From Stenotrophomonas nitritireducens (GTDB taxonomy: Bacteria > Pseudomonadota > Gammaproteobacteria > Xanthomonadales > Xanthomonadaceae): a stretch of DNA of 64,000 bases. Position numbers and translations under genes: made by a program. Under the pieces are notes generated by a model. The model was not told the DNA's origin. It was given only the letters and a program-made list of their open reading frames with translations, and did no database searches. Where the stretch lies: NCBI RefSeq assembly GCF_001431425.1, contig NZ_LDJG01000004.1, forward strand, positions 31,811 through 95,810. Direction: 5' to 3'. This document shows, piece by piece, positions 43,851-52,762 of this stretch (the first letter of the stretch is position 1; the number at the start of each line of letters is the position of its first letter).

Positions 43851-43968
43851 AGCCCCTCTCTCTCCGGGAGAGGGGGTGGGACGAAGCCTTCGCGCTGTCT
43901 GGATGCGCCAGGCTTCGCCCGCCCCCTCATCCGGCGCTTCGCGCCACTTTCTCCCGGCGGGAGAAGGA
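43851..43968. repeat. Multi-hairpin intergenic repeat (REP-like)
   Basis: The gap between gltX and the copper chaperone gene holds several nested inverted repeats: CCCCTCTC/GAGAGGGG at 43853-43875, CGAAGCC/GGCTTCG further in, a GCGCTTCGCGC hairpin, and TTCTCCC/GGGAGAA at the right end. This arrangement resembles mobile intergenic repeats dispersed in Xanthomonadaceae genomes. It lies in front of the gltX start, so it must also carry or flank the gltX promoter. Confidence 0.65.
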
Positions 43969-43972
43969 AAGA

Positions 43973-44413
43973 TCAGGGCTTGCGCACCACCAGCTCGCCA
44001 CGCACCTCGGTGCCGTCGGACAGGCCCAGCAGCAGGGGCACGCGCTGGCCTTCCTGCAGGGGGCCGGCGCCGTCCATCAGCATCAGGTGCAGGCCACCGG
44101 GCTTGAGCTCGACGCCCTTCCCGGCCGCCACCGGCAGGCGTTCGATCTCGCGCATGCGGCTGACGCCATCGACCAGGGTGGTCTCGTGCAGGGACACATC
44201 CTTGAACGCCGCGCTGCGCACCGAAGTCACCGCCACGTCCGCCTTGCAGGCGTTGTCGATGCGGCCGAAGCCGCCGGCCATGTGCGCCATCGCCGGGAAG
44301 CGGATCCAGCCCTCGCTCAGGCGCACGCAGGTGGATTCGGCCGCCTGCGCGGTAACGGTGGCCGCGAAGCTCGCAGCCACCAACAGTACGCACGCGAATG
44401 GTTTGGTTATCAT
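43973..44413 (-). CDS. PCu(A)C periplasmic copper chaperone
   Basis: A 146-residue secreted protein with a signal peptide (MITKPFACVLLVAASFAATV, cleaved at AQA). Copper ligands follow the PCuAC pattern: Met/His in FPAMAHMAGGF, SLHETTLVDGVSRMREIERL and PGGLHLMLMDG. Such proteins deliver Cu(I) to the CuA site of cytochrome oxidase. GAGGGTCC precedes the ATG. Divergent from the enoyl-CoA hydratase-like gene. Confidence 0.92.
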   Translation of the reverse strand: MITKPFACVLLVAASFAATVTAQAAESTCVRLSEGWIRFPAMAHMAGGFGRIDNACKADVAVTSVRSAAFKDVSLHETTLVDGVSRMREIERLPVAAGKGVELKPGGLHLMLMDGAGPLQEGQRVPLLLGLSDGTEVRGELVVRKP

Positions 44414-44451
44414 CGGACCCTCGACTCCCTGCCGTAATTCGAGGCCGCAGC

Positions 44452-45234
44452 ATGACAACGCTCATCGACACGATCAACCACGGCCCCATCCGCGAACTGC
44501 GGCTGGCGCGGCCGCCGGTCAATGCGCTGGATACCGAACTGTGCCGCGCGCTCATCGCTGCGATGAACCAGGCCATGGCCGATGACGTGCAGGGCGTGGT
44601 GCTGTCCGGCAGCGAGCGCGTCTTCACCGGCGGCATGGACGTGCCCTGCCTGCTGCGCCATGGCGAAGACCGGCAGCGGCTGATGGACAGCTGGCAGGCC
44701 TTCTTCGGCGCGGCGCGCACGCTGGCCGAAAGCCGCATCCCCGTCGTGGCCGCGCTGACCGGGCATTCCCCGGCCGGCGGCTGCGTGCTGGCGCTGTGCT
44801 GCGATTACCGGGTGATGGCGCGCAGCGTCGATCCTGCCAAGCCGTACCTGATCGGCCTGAACGAAGTGCAGGTCGGCCTGGTCGCGCCCGAAGGCATCCA
44901 GCGGCTGATGCGGCGCGTGGTCGGCACGCACCGCGCCGGCGTACTGCTGGCCGGCGGGCAACTGGTCAGCGCCGAGCGCGCGCTGGAGATCGGCCTGGTG
45001 GACGAACTGGCCGACGGCGCCGCCGCCGTGGCCGCGCAGGCCATCGCCTGGCTGCAGGCGCAGCTGAAACTGCCGCGCCAGCCGATGTTGCTGACCCGCG
45101 CCATCGCCCGTGCCGACCTGCACGAGGCGATGCAGCCGCAGCACATCCAGCTGGAGCGCTTCGTCGAGGCCTGGTACTCGCCCGATGCGCAGGCCGCGCT
45201 GCAGGCGCTGGCCGCGAAGCTGGGCAAAGCCTGA
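44452..45234 (+). CDS. Enoyl-CoA hydratase/isomerase family protein
   Basis: A 260-residue crotonase-fold protein. The oxyanion segments are GSERVFTGGMDVPCLL and ALTGHSPAGGCVLALCCDYR. The usual catalytic Glu pair of hydratases is not obvious; EVQVGLVAPEGIQRLMRRVV keeps one acidic residue. It may be a 3,2-trans-enoyl-CoA isomerase or related hydrolase of acyl-CoA metabolism. A TesB thioesterase lies 185 bp downstream on the same strand. Confidence 0.85.
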   Translation: MTTLIDTINHGPIRELRLARPPVNALDTELCRALIAAMNQAMADDVQGVVLSGSERVFTGGMDVPCLLRHGEDRQRLMDSWQAFFGAARTLAESRIPVVAALTGHSPAGGCVLALCCDYRVMARSVDPAKPYLIGLNEVQVGLVAPEGIQRLMRRVVGTHRAGVLLAGGQLVSAERALEIGLVDELADGAAAVAAQAIAWLQAQLKLPRQPMLLTRAIARADLHEAMQPQHIQLERFVEAWYSPDAQAALQALAAKLGKA

Positions 45235-45419
45235 GGCTTCGGCGACGAACCTGCGCGGGAGCGGCGTGAGCGCGAGGGGACCTGTCCGGGAAAGCCTCGC
45301 CGCGATTGAGGCCGCCCCTGCACCGGCGGAAGGACGGCATCGGCGGCACGGGCTGCACCGCATGGCCGCCCGGCCCCGCCCGCTATAATCGCGGCCTGTC
45401 GAAACCCAGGCCCGCCGTC

Positions 45420-46319
45420 TTGTCCTCCAACGCCGACCCCGTGGTACCCGAACTGATCGACCTGCTGTCGCTGGAGCGGCTGGAGGACAACCTGTTCCGG
45501 GGCCAGAGCCGCGACATCGGCACCAAGTACGTGTTCGGCGGGCAGGTGCTGGGCCAGGCGCTGGCCGCCGCCCAGGCCACCATCGGCAACGGCCGTCACG
45601 TGCACTCGCTGCACGCCTACTTCCTGCGCGCCGGCAACATCGACCACCCGATCATCTACGACGTGGACCGCACCCGCGACGGCGGCAGCTTCTCGGTGCG
45701 GCGGGTCACCGCGATCCAGCACGGCAAGGTGATCTTCTTCTGCGCGGCCTCGTTCCAGCAGGCCGAACACGGCGCCGAGCACCAGCACAAGATGCCTGAA
45801 GTGCCGCAGCCGGAAGACATCGAACCCAACCGCCCGCTGCCGCCGGAGGTGCTGGAGCGCCTGCCGGTGAAGGTACAGCGCTGGCTCTCGCGCGGCGGCC
45901 CGTTCGAGTTCCGCCACGTGTACCCGCGCGATGAACTCAACCCGCCCAAGCGCCCGCCCTACCACCAGGTGTGGATGCGCCTGAACGAACGCGTCGGCGA
46001 CGCGCCGGAACTGCACCAGGCGCTGCTCGCCTACGCCTCGGATTTCCACCTGCTGGGCACCGCCACCTTCCCGCACGGCATCAGCTACTACCAGCCGCAC
46101 GTGCAGATGGCCTCGCTCGACCATGCCATCTGGTTCCACCGCCCGTTCCGCGTGGACGACTGGCTGCTGTACTCGCTCGACAGCCCCAGCGCGCAGGATG
46201 CGCGCGGCCTGGCGCGCGGCCAGTTCTTCACCCGCGAAGGCGTGCTGGTGGCCAGCACCGCGCAGGAAGGACTGATCCGTGTAGCGCCGCCGGCCGCCGG
46301 CGAAGGCGGCGGGGAGTAA
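45420..46319 (+). CDS. tesB: Acyl-CoA thioesterase II
   Basis: A 299-residue double hot-dog thioesterase. LIDLLSLERLEDNLFRGQSR, YVFGGQVLGQALAAAQAT and LHAYFLRAGNIDHPIIYDVD are TesB landmarks, and the second fold carries MASLDHAIWFHRPFRVDDWL. It hydrolyses medium- and long-chain acyl-CoA. No suitable ATG exists; TTG at 45420 (LSSNADP) is chosen as it precedes the conserved core and matches the family's length. It ends 2 bp before the next ATG, with a GGGGAG RBS inside its last codons. Confidence 0.9.
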   Translation: MSSNADPVVPELIDLLSLERLEDNLFRGQSRDIGTKYVFGGQVLGQALAAAQATIGNGRHVHSLHAYFLRAGNIDHPIIYDVDRTRDGGSFSVRRVTAIQHGKVIFFCAASFQQAEHGAEHQHKMPEVPQPEDIEPNRPLPPEVLERLPVKVQRWLSRGGPFEFRHVYPRDELNPPKRPPYHQVWMRLNERVGDAPELHQALLAYASDFHLLGTATFPHGISYYQPHVQMASLDHAIWFHRPFRVDDWLLYSLDSPSAQDARGLARGQFFTREGVLVASTAQEGLIRVAPPAAGEGGGE

Positions 46320-46321
46320 GC

Positions 46322-46840
46322 ATGCGCAAGATCTTCACCAGCCAGCGCGTGGAGAACGCCGAAGGCGTGGCCAACATGCTGCGCGAAGCCGGCATCGAGG
46401 TACGCCTGACCAACGGTCGTTCGTACCACAGCAAGCGCCGTGGCCAATTCAGCTACCTGGACAGGAAGAACGACGCGCAGCTGCCGACGGTCTGGGTGGT
46501 ACGCGCCGACGACCAGCCGCGCGCCCGCGAGATCCTGCGCGACGCGCGCCTGCTCGATACCACCCGCCGCGACCATCCGGTCGCCGAGTACGCTTTCCGC
46601 GACGCGCCGGCGCAGTCCAACAGCCGCGGCTGGGCCTGGCGCATCCGCATCGCGCTGCTGCTGGTGATCGCCGGCGTGGCGCTGGTGGTCGTGCTGCGCC
46701 ATCGCGGCACACAGGCACCGCCCCCCGTACCGGCTCCGCAGGTGCAGCCGGCGCCGGGCCAGGACGGCGAGGACGGCTTCCGCGTGCGCATCCAGCCCCG
46801 CGATCCCGCGCCCGCCCCGGCTCCGCCGCCGACACCCTGA
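46322..46840 (+). CDS. 'Pathogenicity-like' DUF2007-type membrane protein
   Basis: A 172-residue protein. The N-terminal ~80 residues (MRKIFTSQRVENAEGVANML, AGIEVRLTNGRS, VWVVRADDQPRAREILRDAR) form the ferredoxin-like DUF2007 fold. A basic linker, one TM helix (IALLLVIAGVALVVVLRH) and a Pro-rich tail (QAPPPVPAPQVQPAPG, DPAPAPAPPPTP) follow. Relatives in xanthomonads are annotated 'pathogenicity-like', without a known mechanism. Likely co-transcribed with tesB (2-bp gap). Confidence 0.8.
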   Translation: MRKIFTSQRVENAEGVANMLREAGIEVRLTNGRSYHSKRRGQFSYLDRKNDAQLPTVWVVRADDQPRAREILRDARLLDTTRRDHPVAEYAFRDAPAQSNSRGWAWRIRIALLLVIAGVALVVVLRHRGTQAPPPVPAPQVQPAPGQDGEDGFRVRIQPRDPAPAPAPPPTP

Positions 46841-46907
46841 GCCGCAACGTGGCGGTCACATCGGCCGGCGGCCTCCGTCCTGCCCTGCAGACCACCGGGA
46901 GCCGCCC

Positions 46908-48116
46908 ATGACCGCCACCACGCTCGAATCCCTGCTCCATCACGAACTGCCCGCCGCCCGCGGCGGCTGCGCGCAGTCCTATGGGCGCATCGTGGTCGCC
47001 TGCCAGAACACGGTGACCGCGATCGCCCTGGCCATCACCCGCGACGTGCAGGCCAGCGAGGACATCGCCCAGGAAGCCTTCATCAAGGCCTGGCAGCAAC
47101 TCAACCAGCTCAACAACGCGGCCAGCTTCCTGCCCTGGCTGCGGCAGATCACCCGCAACCTGGCCCGCGACTGGCTGCGCGCCAACCGCAACCGCCCGCT
47201 CAGCGGCGAAGCGGCGGAGATCGCCATCGGCATGGCCGCCGACCCCACGCCCGGCGCCGCCGAGGCGATGGCGCGCGTGGAAGAGGAACTGGCCGCCGAG
47301 GAAATCATCTCCGCCCTGCCCGAGGACAGCCGCGAAGCGCTGCTGCTGTTCTATCGCGAAGGGCAGAGCTCACAGCAGGTCGCCGCCCTGCTGGGTTTGA
47401 GCGACGCGGCAGTGCGCAAACGCCTATCGCGCGCCCGCGCCACCGTGCGCGAGGAGATGCTGAGCCGCTTCGGCGAATTCGCGCGCAGCAGTGCGCCAGG
47501 CACCGCGTTCGCCGCGGCGATCGGCTCGCTGTTGATGGTGGCCGCACCGGGAACCGCCAGCGCGGTGGTGATCGGCAGCAGCGCCGGCCTGGCCGGCGCC
47601 GGCAAGCTGGGTGCCGGCAGCATGGGCGCCGCCGCCGTGAGCGGTGGCGCGGCCGGCGGCTCGCTGGGCATGCTCGCCAACACGCTGATGGCCGACGGCT
47701 TCCATCTCGGGCTGGTGCTGGGCGCCACCATCGGCGGCACCGCCGCAGCCTGGCTGGGCGGGCTGTACCTGCTGCGCTACGCCGAATCGGCCGGCGAACG
47801 CGCCCAGGTGCAGCGCTTCATGCGCCTGCATACCGCCACCGCCGCCGTTTTCTGCGGCAGCACGCTGCTGGCGGTGGTCCTGCGTGTGGGGCTGGTCGCG
47901 TCCCTGGCGACGCTGGCGCTGGGCATGTGCGCGATCAACTACCAGTATCTGGTGACGCTGCCGCGGATCATGGGGCCGATGCTCGCCCGCGACGCCGCCC
48001 GCCACGGACGCAGCGGCCCCAGCCGCGTTTACAACAGCCTGTTCGGCCGCAGCGCGGTGGTCGCAACCAGCGCGCTGGCCATCGCCGCGGTGCTGTTCGT
48101 GCTGCTCAAACGCTGA
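46908..48116 (+). CDS. ECF sigma factor fused to a membrane domain
   Basis: A 402-residue fusion. Residues ~20-190 are an ECF sigma factor: region 2 DVQASEDIAQEAFIKAWQQL, region 4 EGQSSQQVAALLGLSDAAVR. Residues ~200-400 contain a Gly/Ala-rich stretch and five to six TM helices (GLVLGATIGGTAAAWLGGLY, ATAAVFCGSTLLAVVLR, LVASLATLALGMCAIN, VVATSALAIAAVLFVLL). No separate anti-sigma gene is adjacent, so the membrane part may hold the sigma domain at the membrane or act as a cis-acting anti-sigma. Transcribed alone; a strong terminator follows. Confidence 0.88.
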   Translation: MTATTLESLLHHELPAARGGCAQSYGRIVVACQNTVTAIALAITRDVQASEDIAQEAFIKAWQQLNQLNNAASFLPWLRQITRNLARDWLRANRNRPLSGEAAEIAIGMAADPTPGAAEAMARVEEELAAEEIISALPEDSREALLLFYREGQSSQQVAALLGLSDAAVRKRLSRARATVREEMLSRFGEFARSSAPGTAFAAAIGSLLMVAAPGTASAVVIGSSAGLAGAGKLGAGSMGAAAVSGGAAGGSLGMLANTLMADGFHLGLVLGATIGGTAAAWLGGLYLLRYAESAGERAQVQRFMRLHTATAAVFCGSTLLAVVLRVGLVASLATLALGMCAINYQYLVTLPRIMGPMLARDAARHGRSGPSRVYNSLFGRSAVVATSALAIAAVLFVLLKR

Positions 48117-48149
48117 AGGCGACGCTCCTGCCGCGGGTCCAGTCGACGA

Positions 48150-48185
48150 AAAAGAACGCCCCGCCAGCCGGCGGGGCGTTCTTTT
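48150..48185. terminator. Bidirectional intrinsic terminator
   Basis: A ~16-bp stem (AAAGAACGCCCCGCC / GGCGGGGCGTTCTTT) with a 4-nt loop, flanked by an A-run and a T-run, between the convergent sigma-fusion and EF-hand genes. Confidence 0.92.
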
Positions 48186-48202
48186 ATCGACAAGGGTCGC
48201 GG

Positions 48203-48775
48203 TTACTTCGCCGCCGGTGACGGCATCGGGCGCGGCCCGTGCGATCCCATCTTGGCGCGCGCGGCCTCCAGCTCGGCCGGGCTCAGCTTGCCGTCCTTGT
48301 CGGTGTCGGCATTGCGGAACCACTCCTCGCGGCGCTGCTTGGCCCGCGCCTCACGGTCTGCCTGGTCGATGAAGCCGTCCTTGTTGACGTCCATGCGCTC
48401 GAAGAAGGCCTGATATTCGGCGGCGCTGACGCGGCCGTCGTGGTTGCTGTCCATCGCCCGCAGGAAGCCCTGGCCGCCATGCCCGCGATGGTGACGGCCC
48501 ATGCCGCGGTGGCCGTCGCCGCCACGGGCATGCCAGCGCGGCATCTCATCGCGCGACAGCTTGCCGTCCTTGTTCTTGTCCAGTTCGTCGAAACGCTGCG
48601 CCAGGCGCGGATTGGCGGCGGCTTCCTGGCGGTCGATCACGCCATCGCCATTGGCATCCAGCCGCGCCGGAGCCGGCTTCTGCGCGGGTGCAGGCGCGGT
48701 GGCGGCCAAGGCGACGCCGGTGGCGGAGGCGGCCATCAGCACGGCCAGCAGGATCAGGGGTTTGCGGTGGGTCAT
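48203..48775 (-). CDS. Secreted EF-hand calcium-binding protein
   Basis: A 190-residue protein with a signal peptide (MTHRKPLILLAVLMAASATG, cleaved about ALA). It has five EF-hand calcium loops: DANGDGVID, DKNKDGKLS, DSNHDGRVS, DVNKDGFID and DTDKDGKLS. A His/Gly/Arg-rich linker (HRGMGRHHRGHGG) lies between the second and third. It probably binds calcium in the periplasm or outside, as EF-hand proteins of xanthomonads do. The start at 48775 is behind GGAG; a 32-residue longer frame is unlikely. Confidence 0.9.
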   Translation of the reverse strand: MTHRKPLILLAVLMAASATGVALAATAPAPAQKPAPARLDANGDGVIDRQEAAANPRLAQRFDELDKNKDGKLSRDEMPRWHARGGDGHRGMGRHHRGHGGQGFLRAMDSNHDGRVSAAEYQAFFERMDVNKDGFIDQADREARAKQRREEWFRNADTDKDGKLSPAELEAARAKMGSHGPRPMPSPAAK

Positions 48776-49011
48776 GGGTCTGGCTCCAGTGGTGGATGAT
48801 CGGGCGCATCGCTGCGCCTTGGTGACATCAACGCGCCAGCACCCGGCGCGTTGACCGCCTGCCGGACGCATTCATCGGGCGGACAGCCGCAGGCGCCGGC
48901 GAACGCCCCCGTCAGCCGGTTCGGCCCCGGAGCGGATGCGTCGTGCCGCCAGCGATCCTGCGGGGCCCGCAGGCGCACGATCTGAGAACGCGTGCCGCTA
49001 TGCTTGCCGCC

Positions 49012-49752
49012 ATGGCTTTGCACGGCGACTCCAACGAAGAACTGCGCCTGTTCCAGACCGGCGAACACCCGTGCGGCTATTTCCCCGAGCGGCGCGCGCG
49101 CGATCTCGTACTCGACCCGCAGGACAGCCGGCTCGGCGAGCTGTACCCGATGGCGCTGGGCTGGGGCTTCCGCCGCTCCGGCGACCTGGTCTACCGGCCG
49201 CATTGCCAGCAGTGCCGCGCCTGCGTACCGGTACGGGTGCCGGTGGAGCGCTTCACGCCCGACCGCAGCCAGCGCCGTTGCCTGGCGCGCAACGCCGGCC
49301 TGGAATGCCGCGTACTGCCGGCCGAGCGCACCGACGAGCAGTTCGCGCTGTACCGGCGCTACCTCGCCGCGCGCCATGCCAAGGGCGGCATGGACGACCA
49401 CGGCCCGCACGAGTTCGATCAGTTCCTGATCGGCGGCTGGTCGCACGGACGTTTCCTCGAGATCCGCACCCCGGGCCGCGACGGCCAGCGCGGGCGGCTG
49501 CTGGGCGTCGCCGTCACCGATGTCACCCGGTTGGGGTTGTCGGCGGTCTACACGTTCTTCGATCCTGACGAGAGCGCGCGCGGCCTGGGCACCTACGCGA
49601 TCCTGCAGCAGATCGACTGGGCACGACGCGCCGGCCTGCCCCATCTGTACCTGGGCTACTGGATCGATGGCCACCGCAAGATGGACTACAAGCGCCGCTA
49701 CCGGCCGCTGGAATGTTTCGATGGCCGGCACTGGCGGGAAGACGCCGGGTAA
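49012..49752 (+). CDS. bpt: Aspartate/glutamate leucyltransferase
   Basis: A 246-residue N-end-rule aminoacyl transferase. Zinc- or Cys-rich [20 protein letters not shown] and [20 protein letters not shown] with [16 protein letters not shown] are Bpt landmarks. [19 protein letters not shown] closes the enzyme. It attaches Leu to proteins with N-terminal Asp/Glu, marking them for ClpAPS degradation. The start at 49012 ([14 protein letters not shown]) matches the family; a Met at 49000 adds four residues. Confidence 0.95.
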   Translation: MALHGDSNEELRLFQTGEHPCGYFPERRARDLVLDPQDSRLGELYPMALGWGFRRSGDLVYRPHCQQCRACVPVRVPVERFTPDRSQRRCLARNAGLECRVLPAERTDEQFALYRRYLAARHAKGGMDDHGPHEFDQFLIGGWSHGRFLEIRTPGRDGQRGRLLGVAVTDVTRLGLSAVYTFFDPDESARGLGTYAILQQIDWARRAGLPHLYLGYWIDGHRKMDYKRRYRPLECFDGRHWREDAG

Positions 49753-49795
49753 TGCCGTCCGCCCCGGGAAGCCCCCCCGGAGCGGTTTCTGCGCC

Positions 49796-49816
49796 GCCCC
49801 GGCAATAGGCCGGGGC
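49796..49816 (+). terminator. Hairpin after bpt
   Basis: An 8-bp GC stem (GCCCCGGC / GCCGGGGC) with a 5-nt AATAG loop, ~45 bp after the bpt stop. No T-tract, so a weak terminator or unrelated structure. Confidence 0.4.
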
Positions 49817-49926
49817 ACCGCCACGGACGGCGGTGACGGATCATTGCCGGCGCTACCTGAAGTCCCTGCATCGGCTGCCGACCCGCTGCAATGCCGGTTT
49901 CATCGACGCAGTGCGAGAATACCGCC

Positions 49927-51129
49927 ATGAACAGATACTTCCTGCCCCTGGCCCTGACGATGCTCTGCGCCGCCTGCACCAGCACCGCCCCCGCCGCCCC
50001 GGACACGCCCGCGGCCACCGCGCAGCTGCGGCTGGCGACCTACAACACCTCGCTGTATTCGGACGACGCCGGCGGCCTGATCCGCGAGCTGGAAGGCGAC
50101 AGTCCCCACGCGCGCAAGATCGCCGCGGTGCTGCAGCGGATCCGCCCGGACCTGGTGCTGCTCAACGAATTCGATTTCGACGACGCCCATCGCGCCGCCG
50201 ACCTGTTCCAGCAGCGTTATCTGGAAGCGCCGCAGGCCGGCGGCGGCGACGCGCTGCGCTATCCCTACCGTTACCTTGCCCCGGTCAATACCGGCGTGCC
50301 CAGCGGGCTGGACCTGGACAACAACGGCACGGTCGGCGGCCAGGGCCGCGAGCGCGGCAACGACGCCTGGGGCTACGGCCTGCACCCGGGCCAGTACGGC
50401 ATGCTGGTGCTGTCCAGGTATCCGATCGACACCGCGGCCGTGCGCAGCTTCCAGCTGCTGAAGTGGAGCGCGATGCCCGGTGCGATCCGCCCGCTCGACC
50501 CGGACACCGGCAAGCCGTTCTGGAACGACGTGGTCTGGTCGCAGCTGCGGCTTTCGTCCAAGTCGCACTGGGACGTGCCGGTGCGCACGCCGCTGGGCAC
50601 GGTGCACGTGCTGGCCTCGCACCCGACGCCGCCGGTGTTCGACGGCAGGGAAAAGCGCAACGCCGCGCGCAACCACGACGAACTGCGGCTGTGGAAGGAA
50701 TATCTCGACGGCGGCGACGCGCCATGGCTGTGCGACGACCAGGGCCGCTGCGGCGGATTGGCGGCGGACGCGCGTTTCGTCATCGTCGGCGACCTCAACA
50801 ACGACCCGGTGGACGGCGATGGCCGCCACGACGCCATCCTCGAACTGCTCGAACACCCGCGCGTGCTGCGCTACCCGACCCCGAGCAGCGTCGGCGGCGA
50901 GCAGACCAGCCTGGCCTATGCGGAGAAGGGCATCGTGCGCCGCGGCGCGCCGCAGCATGCCACCGGCGACTTCGGCCCGCGCTCGGGCACGTTGCGGCTG
51001 GATTACGTACTGCCCTCTACCGGCTTCAGCCACCTCGGCAGCGGCGTGTTCTGGCCGGCCGAAGGCAGTACGGACGCGAAGATCGCCGACGGCAGCGACC
51101 ATCATCTGGTGTGGGTGGACGTGCGCTGA
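49927..51129 (+). CDS. Lipoprotein of the endonuclease/exonuclease/phosphatase family
   Basis: A 400-residue lipoprotein (LALTMLCAAC, Cys15) with an EEP fold. LRLATYNTSLYSDDAGG opens the fold and PDLVLLNEFDF holds the catalytic Glu. VLASHPTPPVFDGREKRN and VIVGDLNNDPVDGD carry the Asn/Asp pair, and SDHHLVWVDVR holds the terminal His. The family includes nucleases and phosphodiesterases; a periplasmic phosphodiester hydrolase of unknown substrate is likely. The start at 49927 gives the signal; the upstream frame adds 12 residues. Confidence 0.9.
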   Translation: MNRYFLPLALTMLCAACTSTAPAAPDTPAATAQLRLATYNTSLYSDDAGGLIRELEGDSPHARKIAAVLQRIRPDLVLLNEFDFDDAHRAADLFQQRYLEAPQAGGGDALRYPYRYLAPVNTGVPSGLDLDNNGTVGGQGRERGNDAWGYGLHPGQYGMLVLSRYPIDTAAVRSFQLLKWSAMPGAIRPLDPDTGKPFWNDVVWSQLRLSSKSHWDVPVRTPLGTVHVLASHPTPPVFDGREKRNAARNHDELRLWKEYLDGGDAPWLCDDQGRCGGLAADARFVIVGDLNNDPVDGDGRHDAILELLEHPRVLRYPTPSSVGGEQTSLAYAEKGIVRRGAPQHATGDFGPRSGTLRLDYVLPSTGFSHLGSGVFWPAEGSTDAKIADGSDHHLVWVDVR

Positions 51130-51148
51130 TCGTCCGCTCGATGCAATG

Positions 51149-51176
51149 AAAAACGCCGGCGACTGCCGGCGTTTTT
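51149..51176 (+). terminator. Intrinsic terminator after the EEP lipoprotein gene
   Basis: AAAAACGCCGGC and GCCGGCGTTTTT flank a GACT tetraloop 20 bp after the stop, with five Ts. Confidence 0.92.
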
Positions 51177-51497
51177 CGTTTCGCTGCGGGAGCGCATCTC
51201 GGCGCGCGATGCGGCATTGCCGGTAAAGCCGCCTGCGCGGCAAACCACGTATCTACGACCTTCTGCTCGACGTGCCGGGACATCGCCGGAGCGCGCTCGC
51301 GCGGTTGCCCCAATCAAAAGCGTCCAGGGCGATCGTGGATGAATCCGCTCCAACAGGCGCAGCTGCTCCGGGAATGCTCCAGCGGGGCCATGCCCCGCTC
51401 TACAGGAACGATCGAAGCGCTCCGCAGCGCCCGGCACTGCCCGGCGTGACTTGGCCGGGCATGCTCCAGCAGGGCGGCGCCCCGCCCTACAGGGGCA
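51177..51497. repeat. Intergenic stretch with two 33-bp REP-like units
   Basis: This ~320-bp gap before purT's stop codon contains two near-identical 33-bp units, 51374-51406 and 51461-51493, both opening ATGCTCCAGC and closing CCTACAGG-like (CTCTACAGG, CCCTACAGG). Each contains an internal GC hairpin (GCGGGGC-CAT-GCCCCGC and GGGCGGCGCCCCGCCC). They are separated by 54 bp. This matches the pattern of REP/SMAG-type elements in Stenotrophomonas relatives. The second unit ends 4 bp from the purT stop, so it may stabilise or end that transcript. Confidence 0.75.
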
Positions 51498-52697
51498 TCA
51501 GCGCAGCTCGATGCCGATGGCCGCGGCCGCTTCGCGGGCGATCGCGCGGGCCTGGTCCACGTCCGCCGCGCGCGCCAGGGTGACGCCGACGCGGCGCTGG
51601 CCCTGCACCACCGGCTTGCCGAACAGGCGCAGCGCGGTATCCGGCGTGCGCAGCGCGGCATCGACACCGCTGAAGAACGGCACGCCATTGCCCTGCGCCA
51701 GCATCGCGCACGACGCCGCCGGACCGTGGCGACGGATGGTCCCACCGTCGCCAGCACCGACCGGCAGGCCGAGGATGGCGCGCGCGTGCAGCGCGAATTC
51801 GCTCAGTTCCTGCGAGGCCAGCGTCACCAGCCCGGTGTCGTGCGGGCGCGGGCTGACTTCGCTGAACCACACTTCGTCGCCCTTCACGAAGAACTCCATG
51901 CCGAACACCCCCCAGCCGCCGAGGTCCCCGGCGATGGCGCAGGCCACCTCCTGCGCGCGCTCCAGCGCCTTGGCCGACATCGGCTGCGGCTGCCAGCTTT
52001 CGCGGTAATCGCCATCCTTCTGCAGGTGGCCAATCGGGTCGCAGAACGAGGTGCCGCCGGCGTGGCGCACGGTCAGCAGGGTGATTTCGTAGTCGAAATC
52101 GATGAAGCCTTCGACGATGCAGCGCCCGGCACCGGTGCGGCCGCCGGTCTGTGCGTAGTCCCAGGCCGGGCCGATGTCGGCGGCGCCGCGCACGGTGCTC
52201 TGGCCCTTGCCCGAGGACGACATCACCGGCTTGACCACGCACGGCAGGCCGATGGCGGCTACCGCGTCGCGGTATTCGGCCTCGGTATCGACGAAGCGGT
52301 AGGGCGAGGTCGGCACGCCCAGGGTTTCGGCGGCGAGCCGGCGGATGCCTTCGCGGTCCATGGTCAGGCGCGCGGCGCGCGCGGTCGGGATCACCCGCAG
52401 GCCCTGCCCGGCCTCCAGCTCCACCAGGGTCTGGGTATGGATGGCCTCGATCTCGGGTACCACCAGGTGCGGCTGTTCGCCTGCGATCACCGCGCGCAGC
52501 GCGGCCGGGTCGAGCATGTCGATCACATGGCTGCGGTGCGCGACCTGCATCGCCGGCGCGTCCGCATAGCGGTCCACGGCGATCACTTCCACGCCGAAAC
52601 GCTGCAGCTCGATTGCCACTTCCTTGCCCAGTTCGCCCGAACCGAGCAGCAGAACGCGGGTAGCGGAGGGAGACAGCGGGGTACCGAGCGTCGTCAT
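51498..52697 (-). CDS. purT: Formate-dependent phosphoribosylglycinamide formyltransferase
   Basis: A 399-residue ATP-grasp enzyme. The N-terminal preATP-grasp strand is [33 protein letters not shown] lies in the ATP-binding loop, and [20 protein letters not shown] carries the metal-binding acids. It makes formylglycinamide ribonucleotide from GAR, formate and ATP in purine synthesis, an alternative to PurN. The start at 52697 ([20 protein letters not shown]) is typical; the longer frame adds 11 residues. Confidence 0.95.
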   Translation of the reverse strand: MTTLGTPLSPSATRVLLLGSGELGKEVAIELQRFGVEVIAVDRYADAPAMQVAHRSHVIDMLDPAALRAVIAGEQPHLVVPEIEAIHTQTLVELEAGQGLRVIPTARAARLTMDREGIRRLAAETLGVPTSPYRFVDTEAEYRDAVAAIGLPCVVKPVMSSSGKGQSTVRGAADIGPAWDYAQTGGRTGAGRCIVEGFIDFDYEITLLTVRHAGGTSFCDPIGHLQKDGDYRESWQPQPMSAKALERAQEVACAIAGDLGGWGVFGMEFFVKGDEVWFSEVSPRPHDTGLVTLASQELSEFALHARAILGLPVGAGDGGTIRRHGPAASCAMLAQGNGVPFFSGVDAALRTPDTALRLFGKPVVQGQRRVGVTLARAADVDQARAIAREAAAAIGIELR

Positions 52698-52762
52698 CGG
52701 GCAGGTCCAGGCGAGGAGAAAGGGCCGCACATTCTAGCCATCCGCCCGCAGCCGCCCGGCAC

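Noticed and set aside
51374..51493. Two repeat units that might start a CRISPR array
   Set aside because: Only two copies, with internal hairpins and a 54-bp gap, no cas genes; REP-like elements explain them better.
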